Notes: generated from the sequence alone by a model not told the origin. A stretch of 64,000 nt of DNA from Neofusicoccum parvum (GCA_020912385.1 CP087218.1:1178001-1242000); one strand, 5' to 3'; positions 21,522 through 33,121 are shown, counted from the first letter of the stretch. Numbers and translations are program-made.

Positions 21522-24500
21522 ATGGGCCTGAGCCCGCTGCTTTTCAATGGCCCGGCGTCGCGTCGTTTGATCTCTCGGGCATGCGCCGCCGCGCTTGCAT
21601 CGTCCCGCGCGGTGCAGACGCGCTCCGTCGCGTCGAGCCTGCGCACGCGAGTCGCGCCGGCGGGAGCCTCCAGGCTGTTTGCGCGCGGGAAGAAGACGAG
21701 CACGGTGGCGGCCAACGACCTGCCGCAGGGGCTGATCGGGGGCGCGCCGCTGGAGGATCTGGAAGAGGATGCCGGGCCTGCATATCCAACGGTCCTGCAG
21801 CAGGTCCGAAACAACATGCGCAAGTTCGACCACTGTGTGCTACTGACGCGAGTCGGCAACTTTTATGAGGTCTGCCCCCCAGCCCGCCCGGTGCAACAGC
21901 CGCGACGCACTGACACGCGACGCAGCTGTATTTCGAGCATGCCGAAGAGTACGGCCCGCTCCTGAGTCTCAAGGTCTCGCAGAGGAGGAGCAGGCCGGGT
22001 CTTGGCCCCGTGCCCATGGTTGGTCCGCTTGGAGAACACCGTTGTCGTTTGCTTTCTCATGTCTTGTCCAGGCCGGCTTTCCTTACTTCCAGCTTGACCG
22101 TTTTCTCAAAATCCTGGTCCAGGATCTCAACAAGTATGTGGCCATCAGCGAGGAGTACCGCAACGATGCATCCGCCAAGCTGAAGTCTGGCGGTCTTCTC
22201 TTCGATCGCAAGGTCTCTCGTATCATAACCCCCGGCACTTTGATAGACGAGAATTTCATCGATCCCTGGGAGAACAACTATTGTCTCAGCATCCATTTCC
22301 AGCCAACAGAGGGCTCTGGCGATGGCCTCGGCGTGGGTGGAGACAAGGCCCCGGAAGTTGGTCTTGCATGGCTCGATATTTCCAGTGGAGAGTTCTTCAC
22401 CCAGAGCACGACACTCGCGGGACTTTCGTCGGCTCTCGCCCTCATCGGCCCGCGTGAGGTTATCCTCGACAGCACACTGGAAGAGCAGGGCGACCCGAAA
22501 CTCGTGAACACCCTGAAAGAGGACCGCCACGTCATAAGCTTCCATGAGCCCGAGCCAGGCAGCAATGTTCCAGATGATTACGCGCGGCTAGTCGAGGAGG
22601 CTGTGCCTGGGTGTAACACATCGGCCTTTCCGCTCCCCGAGCTAGGTGCTGCAGCGTTCCTTCTCGGGTACGTACGCACTCAGCTCCAGGGCTCTAGTGT
22701 TGCGTTGCAGCTACCAGTACGGCGTCAGGCAGACGAGTTCATGAGCATCGACAAGAACACCCTAAGGGCATTGGAGCTGCGAACTACCCTGAGAGAGGGA
22801 AAGCTTGAGGGCAGTCTATTGCACTCCGTCAGGAAGACCGTCACGAAGAGTGGCACAAGACTACTTACCCAAAGACTCAGTAAGAATCCCAACGTTACCT
22901 GTCCGTCCTCCCGAGCTGACGTTGAAAAAGCTTCTCCATCTATGTCGCTTGACATCATAAACGAACGATTGGATCTCGTGGCCGGGTTGATCAAGAATGT
23001 GGTACTGCGCCAAAACCTTATTGCGCTTCTGCGTCGGACCTTCGACACGTGGCGCCTTGTCCAGAAGTTCTCGGTTGGCCGAGGCGATGCAGACGATCTC
23101 TTGGAGCTGTCAAAGACAGTCCAAATTAGCCAGGACGTTGCACAGCTTCTTGAAAATGAGACAGGCAGCGGAGCATCCTTCGACGGGCTGGTCCGCCGCC
23201 TTTCATTGGCCAGCCCAGCTCGTCTCGCAGCACGTATCTTGAAAACCATCGACGAGGAGGGCCTCTCGGAGCAACATCGCATAGAAGACGACGAGGCAGC
23301 GGCAATGGCCGGGCTCGCCGTCGAGGTGCTCACCGAGGAAGGCGAAGAAGTCAAATCCGGAAGCCTTGCGAAACGGGCCAAAGCTAAGCCGAACGGCAAG
23401 TTGGGAGCGAGTAAGGCCGTTGAGACGGGTATGCCGGACGTCTGGATCATGCGTCGTAGGTAAGGGATGCCCCCAAGAGCCTCGTGGTGCGTCATGCGTC
23501 GGCTGACAATCCACAGTGCAAGTGCGACATTGAAACGACTGCATGAAGAACTGGATGGACTGGTTCAACAGAAGGATGATCTTGGTGTCCGCCTGCAAGA
23601 GGCAACAGGTTGGCTGACCTGGCTTTCCGCAACTGGACTACGGGCGCTAACAGATGCTCCTAGGAGCCCCGGGGCTGACCTTGCGGTGGACTCCTGGATT
23701 GGGACACATAGTCCATATCAAAGGCAAAAGTGGGAGTATAGCCAATCTGGATTCGGCGAGGAGCGTCAGCTCGAGCAAGTCCACACGCTCGTATCACGTC
23801 CCGGTGTGGACGCGCCTGGGAAACCAGATGGACGAGGCAAAACTGCGCATCCGATCCGAGGAACAGCGGATCTTTGGTGAACTTCGAGCGGAGGTGGTCC
23901 GGAACCTGGTCAAGCTGCGACGCAACGCCGCCGTGCTGGACGAGCTGGACGTGGCGTGCTCCTTCGCTACGCTGGCGGAAGGGAGGGGGCTAGTTCGCCC
24001 GAAGCTGAACCACGGGCATGTTCATCCGGCAATCTCGATCAGCTTGGACATGCTGACTTTGATAGGACTGCTCATAAGATCATCGGAGGCAGGCATCCGG
24101 TAGTCGAAACCGGCCTGCTGGAGCAAGGCAGAAACTTCACCTCTAACAGCTGCAACGTTGGTGATGATGAGCGGATCTTGCTGATCACTGGGCAAGTTTC
24201 TCCCCACACCTCCTCGTATATGCTTTTTCCTCTAACGTTCAGGTAGCCCCAATATGGCGGGCAAAAGCACATTTTTGAGACAGAACGCATTGATTTCCAT
24301 TCTTGCTCAGACAGGGTCTTTTGTGCCTGCAGAATACGCGGAGATTGGGCTTGTCGACAAGATTTTTAGCAGAGTTGGGTCCCGGCAGTCCGGTCCCATC
24401 GCAATGGCTAACTTATCTCGCAGGTTGGATCTGCCGATAATCTTTACCAAGATCAGTCAACCTTCATGGTGGAGATGCTGGAGACGGCCGAGATCCTGAA

Positions 24501-25011
24501 GCAGGCGACCCCCCGCTCATTCGTATGCAGCCCCCTTTTCTCGGGTTGACAAATATCAGGATTGCCCGCTAATATGGGAATGTGCGAAGGTCATCATGGA
24601 TGAGGTCGGACGAGGCACCACGCCCGAGGATGGCATTGCTGTCGGCTATGCATGCCTGCACCACCTTTACCATGCCAATCGTTGCAGGGCTCTTTTCGCA
24701 ACGCACTTCCATAGGCTTGCCGACATGACAAAGGACTGGGAGAAGCTGGGCTGCTACTGCACAGACGTGGAGGAAGGAACCGACGGCACTTTTGCGTACG
24801 TGCACCGGCTGAGAAAGGGGATCAACAGAAAATCCCATGCGCTCAAGGTTGCGAGGGTTGCCGGTAAGTCGCAAGCGGGGCTGCGCAAGGCGGGTTTCAG
24901 TGCAGCTGTCCCCGAACTCAGATTAACTTTCATGTTGTAGGACTGCCGGACGAGGCCATCTCGGTCGCAGCGCGGGTGCTTGAGGACTTCGAGATGTCGC
25001 CCACCTCCTAA
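21522..25011 (+). CDS. MSH1: Mitochondrial MutS homologue MSH1
   Basis: Mismatch-recognition ATPase of mitochondrial DNA maintenance. Ten exons: 21522-21869, 21926-22018, 22072-23459, 23517-23608, 23664-24015, 24066-24191, 24247-24373, 24424-24522, 24590-24863 and 24941-25011. They total 989 residues with every phase matching. The N-terminus is Arg/Ser/Ala-rich like a mitochondrial presequence. [15 protein letters not shown] is the mismatch-binding Phe-x-Glu site. The ATPase has the Walker [10 protein letters not shown], Walker [13 protein letters not shown] and the THFHRLADM motif. GRHPVVE precedes Walker A, as in MSH1. Two introns have GC rather than GT at the 5' end, and three others start GTTGG. 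A purely GT-based gene finder would break this gene near its ATPase domain. Confidence 0.93.
24016..24065 (+). other. MSH1: Non-canonical GC-AG intron in MSH1 (intron 5)
   Basis: This 50-nt intron starts GCATGT, has a GCTGAC branch-like site 8 bases before the end and finishes GATAG. No GT donor here joins the frame of RPKLNHG to that of [11 protein letters not shown], while GC does so exactly. A one-base sequencing or frameshift error is the alternative. Confidence 0.75.
24192..24246 (+). other. MSH1: Non-canonical GC-AG intron in MSH1 (intron 6)
   Basis: The donor is GCAAGT, the best-known GC-donor consensus. A CTAAC branch site precedes the acceptor, which is the TAG at 24244-24246 and not the CAG four bases earlier. 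Only this choice gives the Walker A sequence [13 protein letters not shown]. Confidence 0.8.
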
Positions 25012-25606
25012 TGATAGGCGAGCTGCCCGAGTTGGTCGCACAGTGGGCCTTGGGCTGGCGCGGTTGGCCGCGCAGGGTCCACATTTAGCTGTACAGTATA
25101 CAGTGTTGTTTCTCCAGAGCTGTGGCAGGTGCGTGCCACAAAGTGGCCCAGGGCCACCGACTGGGCGCCTCTTTGCTCTCCTACCCGGGACTCAGCTGCT
25201 GTGCTTGGTTACGTGACTCAATAATGGAACGATAGAGGCGGTGACAAGCACAAGCAGCTGATCGGCGGCGCGCGTCGAAGTATAGTGAATGCGTAAACAC
25301 CATGTCATTGCTGAATCTACAAATACTAACGCGGCGGCAGGCGACATCTTACCTTCGCCCAGCCTTAAATACCTCTTCTTCCTCCGCCTTCTCACCCACA
25401 CCTACGATCCACCTCTACCTCCGATCGCCCGTGTCACTCTGCCGCGGGACTTATTGCCGTGCCATTCGACGGCCATCACAGACCCTCGCCGACCCACTCT
25501 CCCACTGCTCCACCACTCGCCAATCAGCAACGCCGGCGGCACCCAGTCGAAACGCCCTTCATACCGCCACCCGCAAAAGAACATCTTCACAGCTCGGCTT
25601 CTGACC
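25012..25606. other. Intergenic, MSH1 to acetyltransferase
   Basis: No supported gene. The last 300 bases are C/T-rich with AAATACCTC-type sequence near 25368, and look like a promoter and leader. A frame open from 25289 joins the next gene in phase, but its upstream part has no conserved sequence, so I start the gene at the ATG at 25607. Confidence 0.5.
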
Positions 25607-26839
25607 ATGGCGAACACAAAACTGAGGAACATCCCGTTCCCGGCTGGAGACGATGACCACCGCGCTGCCCGACTACGGTGTGCAATGGCCTGCCGCACGT
25701 ACAACCAGATGCCCGAGAACGCGACCGTGGAACAGCGGTCGAAGCTATGGCGGAAGTAAGTCAGCCCTTGCATGAGGATCCGATCCTAGCGCAGCTTCCC
25801 AGCGGAAGGCTTACACGTAGCGTCAGCATTGTCACCACCGGCTCGCTCACTCCGCCTTGTGAGGAGGAGCTTGAAGACGTTGCAGCCGGGTGCAACAACA
25901 GCAACCCGTTCGCCAAGGGCGCGCCGTACGTGAAGCCGCCGATCTATGTCGACTACGGCACCATGCTCCAGATCGGCGCGTCCACATTCATCAACCGCAA
26001 CTTCACCGTCTGCGACACGCCGGTCCTCCCGGTCAGGATCGGTGAGCGTTGCCTCATCGGGCCCAACACTTCCATCTACGCTGTCGGCCACCCGCTCGAC
26101 TACCGCGAGCGGGCCGGCCCCCTGGGCGCGCCGAGTCTGGCTAGCTCGGTGACGATTGAGGACGACTGCTGGATTGGCGGCAATGTGACCATCATGTGAG
26201 CATCTGGAGCATGGGAATCTTGAGCGGAGCTGACGTGTTTCTCTCGTAGGGCCGGTGTGCGCATTGGCAGAGGCTGTGTGATCGGCGCTGGCAGTGTAGT
26301 GACGAAGGTAAGCAGTCGGCCGGGCCCCAAGCACATGCAGCGCACGCACAACCCACACGCACACACAGCCCATCAGGGCGATCCACTCCACCGGCGCCGC
26401 GCTAAATTGAGCAAAAGCAACGGGCCACCAATCCCGGAGCTGCTCTGAGCTTTTGCCCTGCCTTGTACCTGCCCCCGCCAGCCCCTGCCCTGCCGCCTTA
26501 CAACCCTGCCTGCCTGGCCTGCGTGTTGGCCCGCGACAGACAAGAACAGCCCTTTAGCCTGGTCACGGAAGACCGATCCGCGCGACCCGCCCGCTAACAT
26601 CTCACAGGACGTCCCGCCCGAGCATCTCGCGTACGGCAATCCCGCGCGCGTCATCCGCAGGGTTGTCGACGAGGCTGCCGAATCAGGACGCGACCAGGGC
26701 CAGCAGATCTCATCCGCCCGTCTATTTCCCGATTCCGATGCAGCAGCAGCCGCCGAGAGCGATCCGATATCGACGCCAACCTCGACGACGCCCCCACGCT
26801 GCTCGTCCCCCGAGTCCTGCTCCTCTGCCTCCGCCACTG

Positions 26840-26871
<32 letters not shown>

Positions 26872-27000
26872 CCGTCGCCGCCTCTTGACATGGGCTGGTT
26901 GCTGCTGGCGCTGTGCGGTGGGCCGGCAGTGCAGCGTCACCTGCTGCACGCGCTGCTGCTATTCGCCGGCCTGGTCCTGCTGTTTCGCTCTTTTTCGTAA
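25607..27000 (+). CDS. Maltose/galactoside-type O-acetyltransferase with C-terminal membrane anchor
   Basis: Acetyl-CoA-dependent sugar O-acetyltransferase of the left-handed beta-helix (hexapeptide repeat) family. Exons are 25607-25755, 25827-26195, 26250-26307 and 26608-27000, giving 322 residues. The N-terminal module (NQMPENATVEQRSKLWR) is the Mac domain. The core has the catalytic His in YAVGHPLDYRER, plus [31 protein letters not shown] and DVPPEHLAYGNPARVIR. Exon 4 then adds about 105 residues not normal for the family: a Ser/Pro-rich linker with (Ser-Pro)n, then a hydrophobic segment of about 17 residues ending four residues before the stop (RSFS). That is the layout of a tail-anchored protein. 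The third intron is 300 nt, far longer than its neighbours. Confidence 0.85.
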
Positions 27001-30000
27001 TCGGCCCCTTCCAGAGCCGGCGGATGTGCATCCCGTCCCGCGAGCTCCCCTCTCCCACCTTGTCCCCTTCCTACGCTGGGTCCGAGCCGTCAGCTCCGGT
27101 GGTGTGGTTGCGAGGCGCACGCACGCACCGCGCCGCAGCAGCTAACAGTAGGAGCAGCAAGCAGCCGCCACCGCTGGCTGGCTGGCTGGCTGCTGCATGC
27201 CCTTCGACAGACAGGCCACCTCACCACGCGCGGGCCCGGTATCACACACCGACACTGGCGCAAACCCCAGGCACGGACAGTCTTTTTGATCCTTTTTCCT
27301 TCCACCCTTACACGAGAGCGATTTTGACATGGCATGGCGTGGCACTTTGGGGACACAGGCGTTCTTCCTCTGCATTTCCTTTTAGGCGATTAGGCTTGCC
27401 ATTGCTCCTTCTTATAATTTTCTATCCCAGGTGTCGCTCGACCGGTTCCTGGGATCTGGCGAAACCAAGATCTTCGGTGTGTAATGGCGCATGACGGAAA
27501 AAGCCTGGAATCTATAATGCCATCTCTCCGCTCACTTGTCCGGCCCGTTGGTATGTGGCCGACTTTTAACTTTCTTCACTTTCTGACTTTGACTGGCTCT
27601 ACTCGTGCACTGGACTTCAGAATCTGCAGCACGCATGTCTGGCGGATCTTGGGAGACGATAGACGGGATATCGGAAGACCGGAAGACCGGGAGATGAAGA
27701 TTTTTCCCATCTCCTTTGATGCATTTCTTACGTGTCACTCAATACCTCCCTGCCCAATAAATTCTCCTCCTGCTTCTAGCCTCGTAAGTGGCGAATTATG
27801 AGGGACCCGCGGCTTCGGCGACGCTGTCTATTGCTGAAATTAGGGAAATGGGTCCTCCAATATCCGCTCTGCCTTCCTCCACCCGGGTACGTGCACAAGG
27901 TGCATGCGGCACGCGTTGCATGACAGGACCGGTCAGCACAGGCAGAAAGGCAAGGGAAGAGGGGCACGACAGCAGCCAGCAGTGGCGGTGGGGAGACACT
28001 CTGGCCAACACTGCGAGACAACGCAGGCGGGTAGCCGCCGGGCCAGTAACGCAATAGCTTCCAGCCCGCCAGCGGCAGCAGCTAAGGAACACGTACATAC
28101 GCAGGGATCAGGCAAGTAGCAAACGTTTACGAGGCCATGGACCAAGACCGCACCAGGATGCAGCAGCCGCCGCACAGCAGAGAGGTTTGACGGCCCGCAT
28201 CGCACCGCCCTGCATGAGCGGAACGGGTAGCCTGTGCTTCCGCGCCTGTGCCTCGGGGCGCGGAACAACACATCATCGGTGCGATCATCTGCATGAGTGG
28301 GCTACGGGACGGGGAGGCGCTTAGTGAGAGCCAGGGGAGCAGAGCGTCGCCGGCATTGGCCGCCTTCGCCTTCCTTTGTCCTCCCCCAAGTCAGCCAGCG
28401 CCGTCTCCGCCCCCGCGTGCTACACATGGATCCTTGAGATGAGAGCCGCTTCCACGCTCTCCGCCGCCCGCCCGCTGCCGTTTGCTCGGCCTGTAAATAC
28501 AGGATAGATGCGATAATCTGGATTGGCTGGATTCCTCGGCTGCTGCTTACTTGCTGTCAACTGCTGGGCCTGCTTCCACCACTGGCGGTCCTCGCACGTC
28601 TGTGCTGCACTGCGCTCTGCAGCCTGCGCTGTACCTCTGTACCCGCAGCCATGTACCCATCTGCACGCGACATACACATAGATGCACATTGCGTGAACAA
28701 TTTTCCAATGTACCATGTACATGTCGTGGCTCGCCGGGTTGTCGCGCTCAGGATATCTTTTCCCGTCTTCCTCCTTCATCTCGTCACCGCTCATACGATT
28801 CTCCTCACCGACGTGGCAAACTGACGGCAATCTGGAGCAGGCGGAGCAAGCATCCACCGAGATCCTTGGAGGTGTTGAGGTGATCGCCTTTGTCCCTCTC
28901 GCTTCCCCCGGCCTCGTGAGACGTTGTTTTCCCCCACCAAGGCACACGCCTCAAACCCAGCGCAGCGGATCCGCCTCTCCCCCTCCCGTTGCTTTTTCCG
29001 TCCCAATTCTTGCTTTTGCCCCTTCTTGCGCAGCTGCCCTGCTCCACCCAACTGATGAACGCCACTTCGATAACAGCAACCTCTTTCAGATCGGATGGCA
29101 TGTCGCACGAGCCCCCTTCCATCTCTTCCAGAAAATTCCCCACTCCGGCCCCCAGGGCTGCCGAGCAAAAAAGCAAGCAGCGCCCATTTCCCCCCAAGAG
29201 CAGGGCAGAACCGGATGCGAGGTTTCAGGTTTCGTGCGTGGACCTCGTAGATCTCGATCTCGCCTTCTTTCTTCGCCATCTGGTAGATTTGCCGGCCCGG
29301 GGGAAAGGCACGCGCGGCTCCTTTTCTTTCTTTTTCTGCCTGCCTCCTTGTCCCTGTCCCTGCTTCTCTCACCTACCATGCCATCAGTCATCCCCAAGAG
29401 CTGATGAATATTATCACTTACAACGACCGCCTCCCGATTCCTCTTTCAAACGTTCCTGCATTGCGGACTCTGCTTAGGAAGCTGATAGAATTTACGCATC
29501 AGCCAGCCCATTCGCAGCCTCGTTCTGCCGCAACCCATGAACACACGCAACGCGCTCTTTCTGGCCCCGGTTCATCGGAATTCCCCCTTCGGCGCGACCT
29601 TGCAGGTCAGGAGTTCCGGAGTTTAGGAGAAGAAGAGGATCCCAGGGGGGGAGGGTGGAGGCCGTGGACATGGGGGGTTCTTTTATGAGCTATCCGCCGG
29701 TGTCCTGGGCAGCAACGGCACCTTTTCTTTTCTTTCTTTTTCTCACAGATCCCTTCCATCAGCCCACCTCTCTCCATCTCTCTCTCTCTCTTCTTCAAGC
29801 AGATCAGTGGAAACCGACAGTCGCACGGCTGCCGCATCGTATCACTTACTCAGACGAGTAAATGGGATTCGTAGGAGAGGGTGGGGGACCGGCAGGATGC
29901 AAGGGCCCCGGATGTCAGCCGCAAAACAAGGGGATCTGGCGCCTGAGCTTAATAGCCGACAGATATATCCGTTTTTGCAGCTTTATGACGGATGTGTGCA

Positions 30001-31259
30001 TGTCGCTCTGGCTGGCGGCACGTGGGGAGCTGAGAGTGCGCTATATTCGGGAAGTGATGGGTGACGAGGATCCGGCAGCAGATTGTTGTGCCAGCCAAAA
30101 CGGCCCCGGCGGCGCCCGCATCAAGGTTTTTTTTTCTCTCTCTCACGATGCCCCTTGCCGCGAACCGTGCTTAGCTGAGAGGGCTGTTCGTCTGGGGTCG
30201 GGAGCCGGAATTGCCGACCTGGAGGCGTGGCCGTGGAGGGTTGCCTGGTTTGCCTTCTGCCGCCGTGCGCGCAAGGACTCCCACATATGCTCCTTGTCCT
30301 CTCGTGCCAACTCCTGGGTTCGATGGGAGGGCGCGTGCCCGATCCGATCTCACTTTCAAGCGTCTACACAGATGCTGCGCTGGACCTAAGCTCGTCCTCG
30401 GTATCCAAGGCCCCCTTGCCCTTCATGAAACTGCACTGCAGCTGACTGTCTGGCCTACAATCCAGGAAAAGATGTAAATTGACGCCTCAACAGACCAGGG
30501 TCAAGCCATTGGATGCCCGCATGATGTTCTGTAATGCTTAGTCCTCCAGCAGCGTCTGCTCCTGGGTCTGGAGTGAGTGGGCGCTCCCGGCGCACGTCAT
30601 CGCCCCGCAATCGCCTACCACGCAGCTCGCACTGTGGAGATGAGGACACGACCTCGATCAAGGGCTCAGAAGTTGTGCTTCTGAGAGAATCGAGTGGATG
30701 TTGCAGCGTGCAAGAAACTTTGGTCTACACTCCGACTCTCAAAACCATCACATTATTGGCTGTGAAACTACTGGTAAGCGTTTCCCAAGAGACTTGCGCG
30801 GATTTCCAACACCCATACTTTCCAGTCTATTCTGTAAGTCAATAGTCAGTCGTCCAGCACGAAGTCACGCACAGCATATTTCTGTACTTTTTTTCTTTGA
30901 TTTAAATTTTTTTTTTCTTTTCGCCTCGTACGAACCACAATTGCACAAGAGTGGAGAGTAACCGCAGGATTCCCACCTAGGCACATCATCTTTAGATGCT
31001 TCTCGAGGATATGACGACGTGCTTGAGATTTCCCCTTTTTTCCCTTTCCTCCGAATATAATACAAATCGCGCCACGAGTATTCGTTAAAGAAAAAAAGTC
31101 TAAGTAGACAGAATGAAAGGATGAGATTTGGATCTTTGCTTCCATGCGAAAAGGAGATACCATGGGCGCTTTTCCCTGCTAGGAAGCATTCCTTGCGAGC
31201 AATCTCTTCTTCCCTTTTTCTTACAAAGCAGCCAGCCAGCCCACCCTCCAAATGCCAAT
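27001..31259. other. 4.3-kb region without a supported gene
   Basis: I read both strands and find no motif-bearing frame. Open frames up to 229 codons (28715-29404) are Ser/Pro/Leu-rich products of pyrimidine tracts. Notable local features are GGCT repeats at about 27177-27193, CT-rich runs at 29300-29360 and 29725-29800, and T-rich tracts at 30888-30920. The pyrimidine-rich 28.9-29.8 kb part resembles a fungal promoter and leader, but no coding frame follows. The right end holds the 3'UTR of the RRM gene. Confidence 0.45.
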
Positions 31260-32390
31260 TTACCGGTTATTCCTAGCAGAGCGGGTGTAGTCGACGCGCA
31301 GCTTCCTGCCGTAAACCTCCCTTTCCGCAAGAACTTCCTTCGCCTTGGTAGCACTGGTCTCGTCGATGAAGTCCGCATGAGCGAAGCCGCGGGGCTGGCC
31401 GGTGCGGCGGTCAATGGCGACGCGGACGTCGAGCACATTCCTGATGTCGCGGAACAAGTCGTTCAGGTCGCGGTCCGACATCTCAAACGACATGTTGCCG
31501 ATGAAGAGCGTCTTGCTGGGCGGATTGGAGGGCCGGCTGTTGTTGCGCTGGGTGTAGCGGCGCGGTCCATCCTCCGGCTCGCGGCGCTTGTGGTGCTGCA
31601 CCACCAACCGGCGGCCGTCAAGGACGCGCTGGTTCATCTGTACAATGGCTTCTTCCGCGGCCTCCTCGGTCTCGAACTCGACGTAGCCGAATCTGTCCAA
31701 ATCATCGTCAGCACACATATCCGCAACGCTTAATAGCGGGAAGATATCGTTAAACATACCCTCTGCTCAAACCCGCCGTGTCCCGGATGATAGCCGTCCT
31801 CATAATCTTCCCGAACGGCGAAAACTCCTGCCTCAGCTGATCCTGAGTGGTCTGGAAGTACATGTTGCCAACGTAAAGCGTCCTCTTGCGATCATCCGAC
31901 GGGTAAAACTGGCGGGGGCGCTCGTCCCCAACAGCCTGCGCCGCAGCGCTGCCCACCGCCGACGCGGCGGCCGCGGCCTGGTCTGCGGCGGCCTCGCCCG
32001 CGCTCTCAATCGTCTCGCCGACGGCCTCGGCGGCCTGGGATAGGGCATCCGTGGACGACTGCTCAGCCGACGAGGTGGCGGCGGTGGCTTCCGATGGCGA
32101 CTCGGTCACGGTCTCGTCCGTTGTCTTCTCCTCATTGGGGCGGGCGGCGTCGTCGCTGTTGAAGCGGCGCTGGCTAGTGGCGGAGAGCCATTGCTGCTGA
32201 CGCGGGCGGAAGGCAGAGCTGGACAGGCTGGTGAAGGCGCGCGGCCTGCTGGCGGCGACGGCGATGGAGCTCGAGGACGAAGCTGCGCGGAGCGCGGCAC
32301 GGCGGAGGAGAAACCTGTAGGAAGGAGAACCTGTCAATGACCGGCACGAGATTGACGCAACGGATTCGTCGGCACGGCAAGCGCTTACAT
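31260..32390 (-). CDS. Mitochondrial RNA-binding protein with two RRM domains; start codon split by an intron
   Basis: Predicted organellar RNA-binding protein of 329 residues. In transcript order the exons are 32390-32389 (the bases AT only), 32314-31760 and 31692-31260. Joining AT to the G of exon 2 creates the ATG of MFLLRRAALRAASSSSS, an Arg/Ala/Ser-rich mitochondrial presequence. An acidic Ala/Glu-rich region follows. RRM1 has RNP2 LYVGNM and RNP1 RGFGYVEF; RRM2 has LFIGNM and RGFAHADF. The intron between exons 2 and 3 falls inside RNP1 of RRM1. There is no other in-frame ATG before RRM1, which supports the split start. A nearer acceptor (GACAG) leads to an early stop. The exact RNA targets are unknown. 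Confidence 0.88.
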
Positions 32391-33121
32391 TGTGAAGGAG
32401 TTGGCGGGAGTTGAGGTAAATCAAGCGTGATGCGTGGAGGAACAGATTGGACGGCGGCGAAACTTCATCGCGTCAATCTCTGGGACTTTTTTACGCTAGC
32501 ACGCATGGGGCAACACGCCTTACCGGCCACCGCTCCGGTTGCCACAACCACTTCCGCCGGCCCATTTGAATTCTCTAGCAGACTGAGTTGCTCCTAGCTC
32601 CTAACTTATGTGTATCATTGCAATTGACCGACTTTTGGACTCTCCGGAGATGTCACCAAGAGGGCCAAGAGGGTTCTTTACATCGACCAATCGAATTTCG
32701 CGGCTCGACGCAACCTGGGAGATGATCACAACGTCAAATGAGTGAAAGAACGGCATCTGTCTGAACAGGATGTCTTAGGTCGTATATCTAGTCTGCTCCC
32801 GGAGTCTATCGACAAAAGCCACCGGCGTCATTATGGCAAAATGCATCACTCCCGTGTAAAACCATCCACCCATTGCCGTGACAGTCCAATCATGTAGACT
32901 ATGCAAGAACCCCCTTTCTATCCGAGTCATGGGCCAGGCTTTGCATGAGTATCTTTTAGTGTACCAAAATCAAAGGGATCGCAGAGGTGGTATCTGCCGC
33001 TCTATCGCCAAACGGAGCTCTAAAATGATGCGAAAAGGGAAACCCCGGCGTCGATCGTAGTGTCGCTCGGGGAGGTTGATCGCGTTGCCGCGACCTTCTG
33101 TACAAGACGGAAGGGATTGGT
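32391..33121. other. Intergenic, RRM gene promoter and TRR1 3' region
   Basis: Both flanking genes are on the minus strand, so this holds the RRM gene promoter (left part) and the TRR1 terminator (right part). No gene is seen. Confidence 0.55.

Noticed and set aside
20106..21965. 619-codon plus-strand frame spanning HEM12 and the MSH1 start
   Set aside because: It is antisense to HEM12 for most of its length, and its frame does not agree with MSH1 past the first intron.
24000..24120. MSH1 as a pseudogene because of an apparent frameshift
   Set aside because: A 50-nt GC-AG intron with a branch site explains the frame change, and the whole 990-codon model (stop included) closes in phase.
28715..29404. 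229-codon plus-strand frame as a gene
   Set aside because: It is Ser/Pro/Leu-rich from CT tracts, has no motif, and comparable frames run on the opposite strand.
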